Shown here: positions 1 to 12,564 of the stretch, one piece after another
Layout: every line of letters begins with the position of its first letter
Numbering within the stretch: the first letter of the stretch is position 1
NCBI RefSeq assembly: GCF_031458135.1
Contig: NZ_JAVDXW010000001.1
Coordinates: forward strand, 1,550,001-1,614,000
Direction: 5' to 3'
Source of the DNA: Haloactinomyces albus
GTDB taxonomy: Bacteria; Actinomycetota; Actinomycetes; Mycobacteriales; Pseudonocardiaceae
Length of the DNA stretch: 64,000 nucleotides
Program-made: the position numbers and the translations under genes
Notes under the pieces: generated by a model
Database searches by the model: none
Told to the model about the DNA's origin: nothing
Seen by the model: the letters and a program-made list of their open reading frames with translations, nothing else

Positions 1-687
<687 letters not shown>

Positions 688-791
688 GATCATTCAACAA
701 CCCCAGCAGAAACACACCCCACAACAGGGCATGCCCCAAAAAAACAAAACCGAAAAAACGGTCCGCATCAAACACAAAACCATCGGCACAC

Positions 792-811
792 TGTTGAGTT
801 CTCAAAGAACA
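792..811 (-). promoter_or_regulatory. boxA-like antitermination element of the rRNA leader
   Basis: The minus strand reads GTTCTTTGAGAACTCAACAG, the sequence typically found about 100-130 nt before 16S in actinobacteria. It contains a boxA-like core (TTCTTTGAGAAC). In bacteria boxA in the rRNA leader recruits the Nus antitermination complex. The call rests on motif and position only. Confidence 0.7.
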
Positions 812-977
812 CACCCACCACACGGCAGGCCCGCAATAACCGCTTGCTGCACCGAAAACCCTAGCAAACCCACCAGCAACCCACCCAAAGGGGGGTCACC
901 CGAACCGGCCCACCGAGCTCTCACCACGCCACATTCCCACACCGGAAACCCAGCACCGCAACAACACGCTCACCGCA

Positions 978-1007
978 TATTAACCTTGCTCCGCTGAAAC
1001 AGCCCAA
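978..1007 (-). promoter_or_regulatory. Candidate rRNA promoter
   Basis: The minus strand carries TAATAT (983-978), the best -10 hexamer in the leader, about 290 bases before 16S. The only -35-like hexamer is TTGGGC at 19 bp spacing, a poor match. Other promoters may exist nearby, for example around a TAGAGT hexamer at 1147-1142. Confidence 0.3.
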
Positions 1008-1158
1008 CCAAACCGGAAACCAATCCCGCCGGACCGCCATTCACCGTAACAAACACCCGAAACCACCCAAAAACCCAGGAAGCAACCGGCCACCAACACC
1101 CGACCCGACTCACACCGGCTCGTTCCGTGCTGACAACGAAAACTCTACACATCCCCGA

Positions 1159-1186
1159 ACCCACCCCCCACAACCCACCCCCCACA
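1159..1186. repeat. 14-bp tandem repeat, two exact copies, upstream of the rRNA operon
   Basis: The unit ACCCACCCCCCACA occurs at 1159-1172 and again at 1173-1186, and a third, partial copy follows. On the minus strand this is a G-rich tract (GGGTTGTGGGGGGT twice) lying upstream of the candidate rRNA promoter. Confidence 0.8.
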
Positions 1187-1214
1187 ACCCACAAAACACC
1201 AGCACAACCCCCCA

Positions 1215-1631
1215 TTAACACCGCGCCAACACAGGAAAGAGGATTTCCAGTTCGGCGATGGTCGCCGAGATCGAGGAGTGGTGCACGCCGACCATCCCGG
1301 TAGCCACCGCCCCCGAGACATTGCTGCGGAGATCATCGACGAACACACAGGTGTACGGCGCGACACCCAGCTTCCGAGCAGTCAGCCGATAGATCTCGAC
1401 ATCCGGCTTCGCCATACCCACCACACCGGAGAGCACGATCACATCGAACAACTCGGACCGATCCGGCCACTCCGGTCCGGTGTCGGCATTGGACAGCAGC
1501 GCCGTACGAATACCGGCGTGGCGCGCCCTGCGTACCACGGAAGCCATGGGGAACTCCCCACCAGGATCGATCGCCTCGCCGGGGTCGGTCATGACGCCGC
1601 CGTAATCCAACACCAAACCGTTGAGCTCCAC
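1215..1631 (-). CDS. HAD-family hydrolase (class IA type)
   Basis: 138 aa. The N-terminus has the HAD motif I variant LDYGGVMTD (first Asp kept, second position Gly, as in several dehalogenase/epoxide-hydrolase-like members). Motif II is LLSNAD near residue 47, motif III is the Lys of GMAKPD near 75, and motif IV is FVDDLRSN near 97. It is a small protein with no large cap domain. The GTG start at 1631 is chosen because a TAGTCT hexamer ends 7 bases before it, which indicates a leaderless message. The gene stands alone just upstream of the rRNA operon. The substrate cannot be told. Confidence 0.85.
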   Translation of the reverse strand: MELNGLVLDYGGVMTDPGEAIDPGGEFPMASVVRRARHAGIRTALLSNADTGPEWPDRSELFDVIVLSGVVGMAKPDVEIYRLTARKLGVAPYTCVFVDDLRSNVSGAVATGMVGVHHSSISATIAELEILFPVLARC

Positions 1632-1638
1632 ACGGACG

Positions 1639-1644
1639 AGACTA
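1639..1644 (-). promoter_or_regulatory. -10 element for leaderless HAD gene
   Basis: The minus strand reads TAGTCT, then 7 bases, then the GTG start. No Shine-Dalgarno is present. Confidence 0.55.
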
Positions 1645-1895
1645 CGGCCTGTCCGGTTGGCCTTGGTGGGGTTGAAGTTCTCCCTGAAGCTTCACTCCTC
1701 CCCGGGCACAGGGGCGTGCAGTTCTGCCGAGAACCGGCAGGGCCGCCACGGGAAGGTTCGAGCCGCCACCCCCGACGAACAGACTCGCCGCAGGACTTCC
1801 AGCTGACACGATCAGGTGAGTATCGCGCTCGACTGACCGGATTCAGCCGCCCACTTCCTCTTGCCCATGAGACGTCATCGACAGGAGGAACCCCC

Positions 1896-2324
1896 ATGTC
1901 CCAGGCCACTCGGATCCGGACAGACACCGAGCACATCACACGGACCGTCACGTGCCCGAGTAGGCCTGCGATGGCCGAGCCGCCCGAATCGTCGGTGACC
2001 TGCGGTCCGGGTGACCGTACGGCCTCCGCCCTCGCAAGCCGTACGGTCGGACGGCTCCTCGACGTACTCGCGGGGCGAAGGCCGCTGCACCAGATCCGGC
2101 ACTGGGTTTCCGCTCCCGTCGCCGGCTTCCTCGCGGCAATGGTCCGAGGTAGGTCCACAGCCGACCCGGTCTATCACCTGCGGTCCGTGCACGCGTGCCT
2201 GACCAGCGCACGCACGGTCGAAGCCTGCGCGGTCATCGCCGATACCCGGCGTGTACGGGCCCTGACCATACGATTGGAGCGCCAGAGCACCCAGTGGTCC
2301 TGCACCATGCTGGCGTTCGTTTGA
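1896..2324 (+). CDS. Rv3235-like protein
   Basis: 142 aa. An ATG at 1896 sits five bases after a strong AGGAGG ribosome site, so the longer open frame upstream is not used. The protein has an Arg/Pro/Thr-rich, probably disordered N-terminus. A conserved-looking block follows from residue 48 (ASRTVGRLLDVLAGRRPLHQ, then IRHWVSAPV). The C-terminus resembles the Rv3235 family found next to secA in mycobacteria and relatives. It is convergent with secA, with 42 bases between the stops. No catalytic motif is visible and the function is unknown. Confidence 0.75.
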   Translation: MSQATRIRTDTEHITRTVTCPSRPAMAEPPESSVTCGPGDRTASALASRTVGRLLDVLAGRRPLHQIRHWVSAPVAGFLAAMVRGRSTADPVYHLRSVHACLTSARTVEACAVIADTRRVRALTIRLERQSTQWSCTMLAFV

Positions 2325-2366
2325 GCACCGCCCCATAAACAGCGGCTTGTGTCGCTCGGCTGTCGC

Positions 2367-5267
<2,901 letters not shown>

Positions 5268-5490
5268 CCGGTCGACCTCACTAGCTGATCGTGACGCGCC
5301 CGTCACGGACGCTTTTCGCCATCTTATTAGAACCTGCTTCCGACCCGGCCGTTCACTCGAACGCCACATCCGAAGGGACGTCCGCGTTGTGCAACGACCA
5401 GGAGGTCGGAGGCCATTCCTGCACCCACCCGGACAGCCCCGAGTGAGTGATCGGACGAACACCGCCGCCCTCCGGTCGGACATCGGCCGA

Positions 5491-5534
5491 CGATGCTGTC
5501 CCCCGCGCACCACGGTACGCGGGGGACAGCATCG
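5491..5534 (-). terminator. Perfect 17-bp stem-loop after hpf
   Basis: The arms CGATGCTGTCCCCCGCG (5491-5507) and its exact complement (5518-5534) enclose a 10-base loop. The hairpin lies 35 bases downstream of the hpf stop and about 220 bases upstream of secA, both on the minus strand. There is no U-tract, as is common for actinobacterial terminators. The rest of the 301-base hpf-secA gap shows nothing else recognisable. Confidence 0.6.
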
Positions 5535-5568
5535 CGAGTCACTGTTGGCGCAGTTTTGCCTCCGTCAT

Positions 5569-6309
5569 TCAGGCTGCCAATCGGATCACTCCGTAATCGA
5601 ATCCCCTGCGCCGGTACACGACACTGGCCATGCCGCTGTCCGCGTCGGCGAAGAGGTAGAAATCGTGACCGACCAGCTCCATTTCGTAGAGGGCCTGGTC
5701 AACGGTCATCGGTTTGGCCGTGTGCTCTTTCTCCCGCACGATTCGTCCGGGTTCGTTCTCGTCGCCACTCCAGCGCTGGCCGGGAACCTCGACATCACGA
5801 TCGATGGGCTCGGTCGTCTCCTGCGGGGTCGTCTCCTGCGCGGCCACCTCGCCCCGGGGCGTCTCCTGCTCGGGCTCCTCGAGCAGGACCGTTCGCATAT
5901 GCGGTTCTCCGGACGGCCCGGATTCGGCACCGTTGGCCATCACCACGGGACGATCCGCCATCGCGGCCGTCGCCTCTGCCACGGATCGCGGGCTGTGCCT
6001 TCCGTGGTGGACCTTTCTGCGGTCGTGCTTGCGACTCAGTCGGGTCTCCAGCTTGTTCGTGGCGGAATCCAGAGCGGCGTAGAAGTCGGCTGCGCAGGCT
6101 TCGGCGCGGACGGCCGGTCCCCGGCCCTTCAAGGTGATCTCGACCCGCTGGCAATTCTTGGCCTGACGTGGGTTGCGTTCGTGGATCAGCTCCACATCGG
6201 CCCGCATGCTCTTCTTGTCGTACCGATCAAGCCGGGTCAGCTTTTCGCCGACATGCTCCCGGTAGTGGGTGGGCACCTCGACGTTGCGGCCCTTGACGAC
6301 GATGTCCAT
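5569..6309 (-). CDS. hpf: Ribosome hibernation promoting factor, long form
   Basis: 246 aa. The N-terminal S30AE domain (residues 1-105, MDIVVKGRNVEVP to TRLSRKHDRR) binds the decoding region of the small subunit. A variable Pro/Glu/Thr linker follows. The C-terminal dimerisation domain (about 185-246) begins REKEHTAKPMTVDQALYEME and continues HDFYLFADADSG. This two-domain form pairs ribosomes into inactive 100S dimers in stationary phase or stress. The ATG is preceded by GGAGG at good spacing. It is the neighbour of secA, as in mycobacteria (Rv3241c). Confidence 0.95.
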   Translation of the reverse strand: MDIVVKGRNVEVPTHYREHVGEKLTRLDRYDKKSMRADVELIHERNPRQAKNCQRVEITLKGRGPAVRAEACAADFYAALDSATNKLETRLSRKHDRRKVHHGRHSPRSVAEATAAMADRPVVMANGAESGPSGEPHMRTVLLEEPEQETPRGEVAAQETTPQETTEPIDRDVEVPGQRWSGDENEPGRIVREKEHTAKPMTVDQALYEMELVGHDFYLFADADSGMASVVYRRRGFDYGVIRLAA

Positions 6310-6728
6310 TCACGACCTCCGTTGCTAAGCGTGCTTCCGTGAGAGGCGGTCACGGTGGCGCCGGAGAGAACACTTGTCGGCTTGCTTCCGGCACCGGAGA
6401 CCTGGCTTGCACTCCTTTCAGCAGCCCGGATGTGCCCGAACATGAGCGACGTTAGTCCGCTGGTGAGGTTTGCGACAGCCCCCGAGTCGGGCGACGTCAA
6501 GGGAACACTCAGCGTAATCACTCCCCTCTTGCGCCGGAGGACTCGGCGAGCACCGTGCGGAAGTGTGCGTTCCCTCTCCGCGGTACGTCCTGCTCATACC
6601 CGGATAACGGATGGCTTATGCCACAAGTTCCAAGTTCCTCCCGCTGCGAACCCGGACCCCGTGTGAGCAGGCCGAAAAGGACGCCGACCGGGGAGTGCGG
6701 CGGCACGGCCACATCGATCGTCGACGCA
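6310..6728. other. 419-base gap between ComF gene and hpf; likely hpf control region
   Basis: No convincing gene is seen. Two overlapping short frames (64 aa minus, 75 aa plus) lack consistent GC3 and ribosome sites. The hpf-proximal part (6310-6540, minus strand) should contain the hpf promoter, but no clear sigma consensus could be picked out. A TTGACG at about 6500-6495 on the minus strand is the only -35-like hexamer noticed, without a good partner. Confidence 0.5.
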
Positions 6729-7451
6729 CTAACGAGCCGTGGCGGTCAGGGCGAGCACGGCGGCCACCCGAACACCCGCTGATTCCAGCGCCCGCACGCA
6801 ACTCACAGCGGTCGCCCCCGTGGTGATGACATCGTCGAGTAGCACGACCGGTGTACACGATGGGGGAAGCCGCCTCGTTCGGAGCAACACTCGGCCCGAC
6901 AGATTCCGAACTCGTTCAGCGGAACCGAGACCTACCGAATCCCGGGTCCCCCGACTCAGGGCCAGGCAGTCGGCCACCGCAACCGGTCGTCCGGCCGCGG
7001 TGAGCGCCGATGCCGCCCAACGACCGATCCGCGTCATGTGTGCGCCCCCACGTCGCCGGGACATCGATACCCGTGATGGCGCCGGAACCAGCCGGAACGC
7101 CATCACGGAACTCTCCCCGGCACCGAGTTCCGAAGCCATGGTGTCGAGGGCCGCGGCCATACAGTGCCCGAAGGGCACTGCCAGGTCCCGACGCCCCGAC
7201 TCCTTGTAGGCGAGTACCGCGCTCCTGGCCGCACCCCGGTATCGTCCGAGCGCATAGGCGGGCGGGTCCGGCCCGAGCAGCGGCCGCTCCACCCTCCGCA
7301 ATCCGCGAAGCTCGCCGTGGCAATGCGTACACCATCCGCTTCCGGCGGCGCCGCATCCCGCACAGCACAGTGGCAGCAACAGATCGACAAGTGCCGCGAT
7401 CGAGTGCCGAACAGTCCGCCCGCGTCCGATCACATCCATGTCCGCGAGCAT
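6729..7451 (-). CDS. ComF family protein (phosphoribosyltransferase-like)
   Basis: 240 aa from the chosen ATG at 7451 (preceded by AGGTGGG); an ATG at 7439 is an alternative, and upstream codons lack family similarity. The N-terminus has the typical double CxxC zinc pair (CCAGCG, CTHCH). The C-terminal phosphoribosyltransferase domain shows the PRPP-binding loop VVLLDDVITTGAT near residue 205 and the R..N.S.R-type segment (RVRNLSGRVLLR). ComF proteins are linked to DNA uptake in competent bacteria, but in actinobacteria their role is unproven. It lies downstream of lpqB, probably in the same transcript, matching Rv3242c. Confidence 0.85.
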   Translation of the reverse strand: MLADMDVIGRGRTVRHSIAALVDLLLPLCCAGCGAAGSGWCTHCHGELRGLRRVERPLLGPDPPAYALGRYRGAARSAVLAYKESGRRDLAVPFGHCMAAALDTMASELGAGESSVMAFRLVPAPSRVSMSRRRGGAHMTRIGRWAASALTAAGRPVAVADCLALSRGTRDSVGLGSAERVRNLSGRVLLRTRRLPPSCTPVVLLDDVITTGATAVSCVRALESAGVRVAAVLALTATAR

Positions 7452-7574
7452 GCGCGCGAACGGCCCACCTGCCGCGCAGGTCACCGCCGAGCTCGCGCGT
7501 GTCGGCAAGCGAGCATCTCCGCAGGCTTGTTCCAAGCACGCGCAAGCCACAAGCGCACGCGGGCCACAAAAGGA

Positions 7575-9305
7575 CTATCCCGGGTAGAACGGAAGAGCCC
7601 CGCTACCGAATCGACCCGGCATCAACTGCCACAGATCCCCCTGGTCGCCGACCTGCCACAGTCCGCTGCTATCGGCTACGACCACCTTCTGACCAGGTCC
7701 GACGGTCACGGCCTTGAGTGGCTGAACGAGGTTCGCCGAAGCATAGGGATCCCACGTGAGTCCGTTGACCGTCACCTCGACGACCGGGACCGAACTGCTG
7801 TCGGTGATGGCCACGAGCGAATCGTTGCTCACCCACCCGATGCCCCTGATGGTCGCTTCCGCAGGACCACCGGAGAGCGCGGTGGGCGAGCTCAGCGTGG
7901 TTTTGCTTCCCCGGTCGAGCACACCGGCGACCATGATTCGGCCGCCGACCACCGCTGCGACCCTGGTGCCGCCCCGGGACAGGCGTAGATCCGTAATGGG
8001 TTTGTCGGGAAACTGCTTCGTGTCGACCGTGCGTGCCGTCCAGGTCCCGTCACCGTTGCCGACCATGCGCACGACCTTGCGCCCGTCGACAACGGTCCAC
8101 ACCTCCGAGTTGGTGCGCCACGTCGGCCTGCTCATGAAGCTGCCGGTCACTCCGGTGGCGGCGAGCGCCTTGCCGTAGTCCCCGATCCGCATCTCGACCT
8201 TTCCGTCGGGGGTGCGCACCACCGTGGCGAGCTTCGAACCGTCCGCCGACCTCCCGGCCGTGATCACCTCGTACACACCGGAACCGGCGGGGCCGGGAAC
8301 CGCGGGAGCCTGCTGAGTGAGCTTGATGAGTCGCTCGTTCACCACGGCGAGGGGGGCCACATCGGCTCGCACGCTGTTGTCCGCCTTGTAGGTGGCGACA
8401 TCGGCGGGCCGCAACGCGCCCTCCCCGGGCAGCAACGGCGTGCCCTCCTCCAGCAGTCGCACCCGCGCGTTGCTGACCCCCTGCAGGGACAGCACCACCT
8501 GCGCCGCGATCAGCCGCTTGGTCCGCTCGGCCAGGTCCCCCAGTTCGCTGAAGTTGACCACCAGCGCACCGTCGCCTGCTTCGCTCACGTTCGTCTTGGT
8601 GTCCACATCCGGTGGCAGCGCCGTTCCCATCGCGCCGCGGAAGCCCTTCGAGGGACCCGCCAGCAGGAATTCGACGACGCGCGTGGGCAGAGTGCTGGCC
8701 GGCTGGCTCACCACGTAGCGCAGATCCGGGATCACACCGCCGCGCTCGTGATCGAGAAAGTAGACCGGTGCGGTCATGTAGTTGTCGCTGAAAGATCCCC
8801 GACTGACCAGAAGTTCATCCGGTGGGTTCGCGATCCGCCACTCGCCGTTCGCCTGTCGTTCGACTCGGAAATCGGCCTTGTACACGCCCTGCTTCGGCAC
8901 GAAGGAGTGATCGGTTTTCAACCGCCCGACCTTGCTGACCCGCAGGCCCACTCGCTGCACCCCATCCGGCGCACCGGATGGTTCCGGCAACGGAACGGTG
9001 TCCACGTCATCGACGATCAGCAGCTCCGACGGAGCCTTCCAGGCCTGCCGCGCGGCTTCGGTGAAGTGCATTCGGGTCGCTGCATAGTCGTTGGCGGGCG
9101 CGGCGACGTTGACGAAGTGACGCACCAACTCCAGCGGACTGAGATCATCGGGGAGTGCGGAGACCCCGGTGTTGGCGGAGTCCTCGTCGACCCGCTTGAT
9201 GACCTCCGGATCGGAGCGCGTCGGGATCGAGGCGCAGCCGGCCAGCGGAACCAGCACGGCCGCCAGTAGTGCGATCAGCCGTCTGCGCCGGGAGCCCACT
9301 CTCAT
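7575..9305 (-). CDS. lpqB: Lipoprotein LpqB, partner of the MtrAB system
   Basis: 576 aa. The signal peptide ends in lipobox LAGC within about residues 1-25. It is followed by a GerMN domain (about 180-290, including VVEFLLAGPSKGFRGAMG and VVNFSELGDLAER) and a C-terminal beta-propeller-like region. LpqB is a membrane-anchored extracytoplasmic protein that modulates MtrB signalling. The ATG at 9305 overlaps the mtrB stop (ATGA) and has AGGAG upstream, so translation is coupled. The order mtrA-mtrB-lpqB is the conserved actinobacterial operon. Confidence 0.95.
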   Translation of the reverse strand: MRVGSRRRRLIALLAAVLVPLAGCASIPTRSDPEVIKRVDEDSANTGVSALPDDLSPLELVRHFVNVAAPANDYAATRMHFTEAARQAWKAPSELLIVDDVDTVPLPEPSGAPDGVQRVGLRVSKVGRLKTDHSFVPKQGVYKADFRVERQANGEWRIANPPDELLVSRGSFSDNYMTAPVYFLDHERGGVIPDLRYVVSQPASTLPTRVVEFLLAGPSKGFRGAMGTALPPDVDTKTNVSEAGDGALVVNFSELGDLAERTKRLIAAQVVLSLQGVSNARVRLLEEGTPLLPGEGALRPADVATYKADNSVRADVAPLAVVNERLIKLTQQAPAVPGPAGSGVYEVITAGRSADGSKLATVVRTPDGKVEMRIGDYGKALAATGVTGSFMSRPTWRTNSEVWTVVDGRKVVRMVGNGDGTWTARTVDTKQFPDKPITDLRLSRGGTRVAAVVGGRIMVAGVLDRGSKTTLSSPTALSGGPAEATIRGIGWVSNDSLVAITDSSSVPVVEVTVNGLTWDPYASANLVQPLKAVTVGPGQKVVVADSSGLWQVGDQGDLWQLMPGRFGSGALPFYPG

Positions 9306-11062
9306 CTCGTCTCCTCCCACGCTCCTCGTTCCGACAACCTTGCCGGGCCGTGATCGGGCCTTTCGGTATCGGCATCCTCCTCCGGCAGTGCCTCTGCCGC
9401 CGGGAGTTCTGCCGGTGTGGCCAGCAATGCGTCGGGGGCGGCGATGGTGCGAGCGCTGGGCAGGGGCAGCGGGCTGTCCGCGAAGTCACCGTCGACGTGC
9501 CGGGGCAACGTGAGTCGGAAGCAGGAGCCCTGCCCCGGCTCGCCCCAGGCATCCAGCCAGCCGCCGTGCAAGCGGGCATCCTCGGCGCTGATCGAAAGCC
9601 CGAGGCCGGTGCCCCCGGTCTTGCGGTCACGGGAAGGGTCGGCACGCCAGAAACGCGTGAACACCAGTTCCGCCTCACCGGGCCGCAGGCCCACACCGTA
9701 GTCGCGCACGGTGATCGCGATGGCGTCATCATCGGCATCGAACACGACATCGACGGGCCGTCCCTCGGCGTGGTCGATCGCGTTCGCCACGAGGTTGCGC
9801 ACGATCCGCTCGACCCGCACCGGGTCGGCAACGATGCCGATCTCCTCCGACGGGAAGTTGGCACGCAGGTCGATACCGCTGGTCTCGGCGATCGGGCGCA
9901 CCGATTCGACGGCGCGCCGCGCGACCGTCGGGATGTCCAACGGCTCGGTGCTGAGATCGGCCACCCCCGCGTCGAGCCGGGAAATCTCCAGCAGGTCGTT
10001 CAGCAATGCCTCGAACCGGTCCAGTTCGTCGACGAGAAGCTGGGCCGACCGTGCCAGTCCTTCCGGGAACTCCTCCCGAGAAGCGTGCAGCACGTCGGCG
10101 GCCATCCGCACCGTTGTCAACGGAGTGCGCAACTCGTGCGAGACGTCGGAGGTGAACCGGCGCTGCAACTGGCCGAACTCCTCGAGCTGCTGGATCTGAT
10201 GCTTGAGGCTGTCGGCCATCTCGTTGAACGAGTCACCGAGCCGGGCCATATCGTCCTCGCCGATCACCCGCATCCGTTCGTCCAGGTTGCCGTCGGCGAG
10301 TCGTTCCGCGGTCTGCGCGGCATGCCGTACCGGGCGCACGATCTGCCGGGTGACCAGGTTCGTGATGGCGCCCAGCAGGACGAGGAGAACGAGACTCCCC
10401 ACCACCAGAGTGCTCTGCACGACCCGGAGAGTGCGTTGCTCCGCGGTCAGCGGGAACAGGAAGTACGCCTGCAACGGGCGGGTGGCGCTGCCCACCGGGC
10501 TGCCGACCGCCAGCATCGTCACCCACTTGCCACCGCTGTACGCGGTGGTGATCTGGGTGGCGAACTGACCGCGTTCGACGAACCTGCGCAACTCGGGCGG
10601 AACGTCCTCGACCGGGCCCGCCGCGGGTTGTTGGCGCCGCGGGATCGCGGCATGTCCATCCACCAGAACGGGATTGAACGCGCCTACCGCCGAGTCGGTG
10701 TTGGACTGCGCCGACACCGAGGTGGTCAATCGATTCAATGCGGACTCGAGCTGTTCGCCGACGTCCTCGGAGTTCGGGTCGACGGCGGTCAGTTCCCGCT
10801 CCAGGGTCGGCAGAATCGAATCGACCTGCCGGATCGCCGCGGTTTCCTTGGTTTGCAGCAGCCGGTTGGTGATCTGGGTCTGGAGCACCATGCCGAGCAC
10901 GAAGACCACCGTCGAGGACAGGGCGAGTGTGCTGACCACGACCCGCAACTGCATGGAGCGCCGCCACACCGACTCGAACCGGTGCCAGCGGCGTCGTAGC
11001 TCGTCACGAGCACGTACGACCTTCTGCCGCAGCACGCGGCCACGACGTAGCCAAATACTCAC
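9302..11062 (-). CDS. mtrB: Sensor histidine kinase MtrB
   Basis: 586 aa. TM1 (about 40-62) and TM2 (about 213-235) flank an extracytoplasmic sensor region. HAMP spans about 236-288, followed by the HisKA motif DVSHELRTPL with His309. HATPase_c has the N box (NLVANAIDHA), G1 (VRDYGVGL) and G2 (GGTGLGLSIS). MtrB phosphorylates MtrA to control cell-wall and division genes. It starts 42 bases after mtrA and ends in a 4-base overlap with lpqB. Confidence 0.96.
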   Translation of the reverse strand: MSIWLRRGRVLRQKVVRARDELRRRWHRFESVWRRSMQLRVVVSTLALSSTVVFVLGMVLQTQITNRLLQTKETAAIRQVDSILPTLERELTAVDPNSEDVGEQLESALNRLTTSVSAQSNTDSAVGAFNPVLVDGHAAIPRRQQPAAGPVEDVPPELRRFVERGQFATQITTAYSGGKWVTMLAVGSPVGSATRPLQAYFLFPLTAEQRTLRVVQSTLVVGSLVLLVLLGAITNLVTRQIVRPVRHAAQTAERLADGNLDERMRVIGEDDMARLGDSFNEMADSLKHQIQQLEEFGQLQRRFTSDVSHELRTPLTTVRMAADVLHASREEFPEGLARSAQLLVDELDRFEALLNDLLEISRLDAGVADLSTEPLDIPTVARRAVESVRPIAETSGIDLRANFPSEEIGIVADPVRVERIVRNLVANAIDHAEGRPVDVVFDADDDAIAITVRDYGVGLRPGEAELVFTRFWRADPSRDRKTGGTGLGLSISAEDARLHGGWLDAWGEPGQGSCFRLTLPRHVDGDFADSPLPLPSARTIAAPDALLATPAELPAAEALPEEDADTERPDHGPARLSERGAWEETR

Positions 11063-11104
11063 GTCAACCGTTCCCCACCGAGTTCCGAATGGCCACCCGG
11101 TGGA

Positions 11105-11782
11105 TCACGGAGGTCCGGCCTTGTAACCGACACCTCGAACCGTCAGCACCACCTCGGGACGCTCGGGATCCTGTTCGATCTTCGAACGCAGCCGCTGCAC
11201 GTGCACGTTCACCAACCGCGTGTCGGCGGCGTGCCGGTATCCCCAGACCTGTTCCAGCAACACCTCGCGCGTGAACACCTGGCGCGGCTTGCGTGCCAGT
11301 GCCACCAGCAGATCGAACTCCAGGGGCGTCAGCGCGATCGGCGTCCCGTCACGGGTGACCTCGTGGCCGGGGACGTCAATGGTGAGATCGCCGATCGAGA
11401 GCACCTCGGCAGGCTCACCCTCGGTGCGGCGCAACCGAACCCGCAGCCTGGCGACGAGCTCCTTGGGTTTGAACGGTTTGACGATGTAGTCATCGGCACC
11501 CGACTCGAGTCCGAGCACGACATCCACGGTGTCGCTTTTGGCGGTGAGCATCACCACCGGCACCATCGACTCGCCACGGATGGCTTTGCACACGTCGATG
11601 CCGTTCATTCCCGGCAGCATCAGGTCGAGCAGCACCAGATCCGGCTTGAGTTCGCGCACGGCAGGCATCGCCTTGGTGCCATCACTGACGACGGCAGTCT
11701 CGAAGCCCTCACCACGGAGCACAATGGTGAGCATTTCCGCCAGGGCCGGATCGTCGTCGACCACGAGCACACGTGCCTTCAT
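11105..11782 (-). CDS. mtrA: Response regulator MtrA (OmpR family)
   Basis: 225 aa. The receiver domain has the acidic pair DDD at 9-11, phospho-acceptor Asp53 (LVLLDLMLPG), Thr/Ser at MLTAKSD and Lys in DYIVKPF. The C-terminal winged-helix domain spans about 128-222 (LTPLEFDLL to VRGVGYK). It is an essential regulator of oriC, cell wall and division genes in mycobacteria. It is the first gene of mtrA-mtrB-lpqB. The 112-base gap to tmk should contain its promoter, but none is obvious. Confidence 0.97.
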   Translation of the reverse strand: MKARVLVVDDDPALAEMLTIVLRGEGFETAVVSDGTKAMPAVRELKPDLVLLDLMLPGMNGIDVCKAIRGESMVPVVMLTAKSDTVDVVLGLESGADDYIVKPFKPKELVARLRVRLRRTEGEPAEVLSIGDLTIDVPGHEVTRDGTPIALTPLEFDLLVALARKPRQVFTREVLLEQVWGYRHAADTRLVNVHVQRLRSKIEQDPERPEVVLTVRGVGYKAGPP

Positions 11783-11894
11783 GCCTCACATGGTTGCACC
11801 TGTCACTCAATGGGGAGAAACCACCCGGTAGCCATCACCGCAGGTGGCTGCGTCAGTGCATAGTGCTCAGCACACGGTACCGCCGAACGGGTTA

Positions 11895-12551
11895 TTACCA
11901 GTACGTAACTTCCCCGACACTCACGGCGGCCAGTTCGGCGAAGTCCACGTGCTCGGCACCATCCACCACGCGCCACGGCGACCACCAACCGGATTCGGCA
12001 AGCTCGGTGTAGACCTCGGCACAGCGCTGCTGGAGAGACGAATCGGTTTCGAACCGGTCGCGGCGCCGCTCGGTATCCGAACGTTCCCGCTGCTCGGCGC
12101 GGCTTTCCGCCAGCGCCGTCGGTACCTGCAGCAGGATGTGCAGATCGGGACGGGGCAGGGCGAAGCGCTCGATTTCCAACTCGGAAGCCCAGGCGACGAA
12201 GTCACCTTCGGCGCTCTGGTGGAGCCGGGCGGCGCCATAGGCGGCATTGGAAGCGACATAGCGGTCGAGTAGCACGACATCGTGTTGCCGCAGGTCGGTG
12301 TGCAGCGCCTCCACTGCTCCGTGGCGGTCCAGGGCATAGAGCACCGCCATGCCGTAAACGGAATCGGCGAGATCGCCGTGAGCACCACGGAGCGCCTCGG
12401 CGACGAGGTCGGCGTGCACGTCGGCTCCATAGCGGGGGAATGCCGCACGGGCCACGGAGTGTCCGCGGCGGTCGAGCTCCGCGACGAGCCCGTCGGCAAG
12501 CGTGCGCTTGCCCGCGCCGTCCAGTCCCTCGATCACGATCAGTCGTCCCAC
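11895..12551 (-). CDS. tmk: Thymidylate kinase
   Basis: 218 aa. The enzyme phosphorylates dTMP to dTDP. The P-loop is the actinobacterial variant EGLDGAGKRT near residues 8-17. The DRY-type motif is LDRYVASNAAYGAARL, and the LID region is Arg-rich (ERSDTERRRDRFE). The sequence parallels M. tuberculosis Tmk (Rv3247c) throughout. The GTG at 12551 is chosen, not the 373-aa frame: TAGGGT ends 7 bases before it, giving a leaderless start directly before the conserved IVIEGLDG strand. It lies upstream of mtrA on the same strand. Confidence 0.95.
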   Translation of the reverse strand: MGRLIVIEGLDGAGKRTLADGLVAELDRRGHSVARAAFPRYGADVHADLVAEALRGAHGDLADSVYGMAVLYALDRHGAVEALHTDLRQHDVVLLDRYVASNAAYGAARLHQSAEGDFVAWASELEIERFALPRPDLHILLQVPTALAESRAEQRERSDTERRRDRFETDSSLQQRCAEVYTELAESGWWSPWRVVDGAEHVDFAELAAVSVGEVTYW

Positions 12552-12558
12552 GCCGGTG

Positions 12559-12564
12559 ACCCTA
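12559..12564 (-). promoter_or_regulatory. -10 element for leaderless tmk
   Basis: The minus strand reads TAGGGT, then 7 bases, then the GTG start; there is no Shine-Dalgarno. Confidence 0.55.

Larger units (their letters stand above)
688..1214 (-). other. rRNA operon leader and promoter region, no gene
   Basis: This 527-base stretch lies between the HAD gene and 16S, both on the minus strand. On the plus strand it is strikingly rich in A and C (G-poor). It must hold the rRNA promoter(s) and leader. It contains a boxA-like antitermination element (792-811), one plausible -10 hexamer (978-983) and a 14-bp tandem repeat (1159-1186). The short open frames across it have no coding character. Confidence 0.7.

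Noticed and set aside
6518-6712. 64-aa frame in the hpf-comF gap
   Set aside because: Third-position GC drops midway and no ribosome site or -10 is placed correctly.
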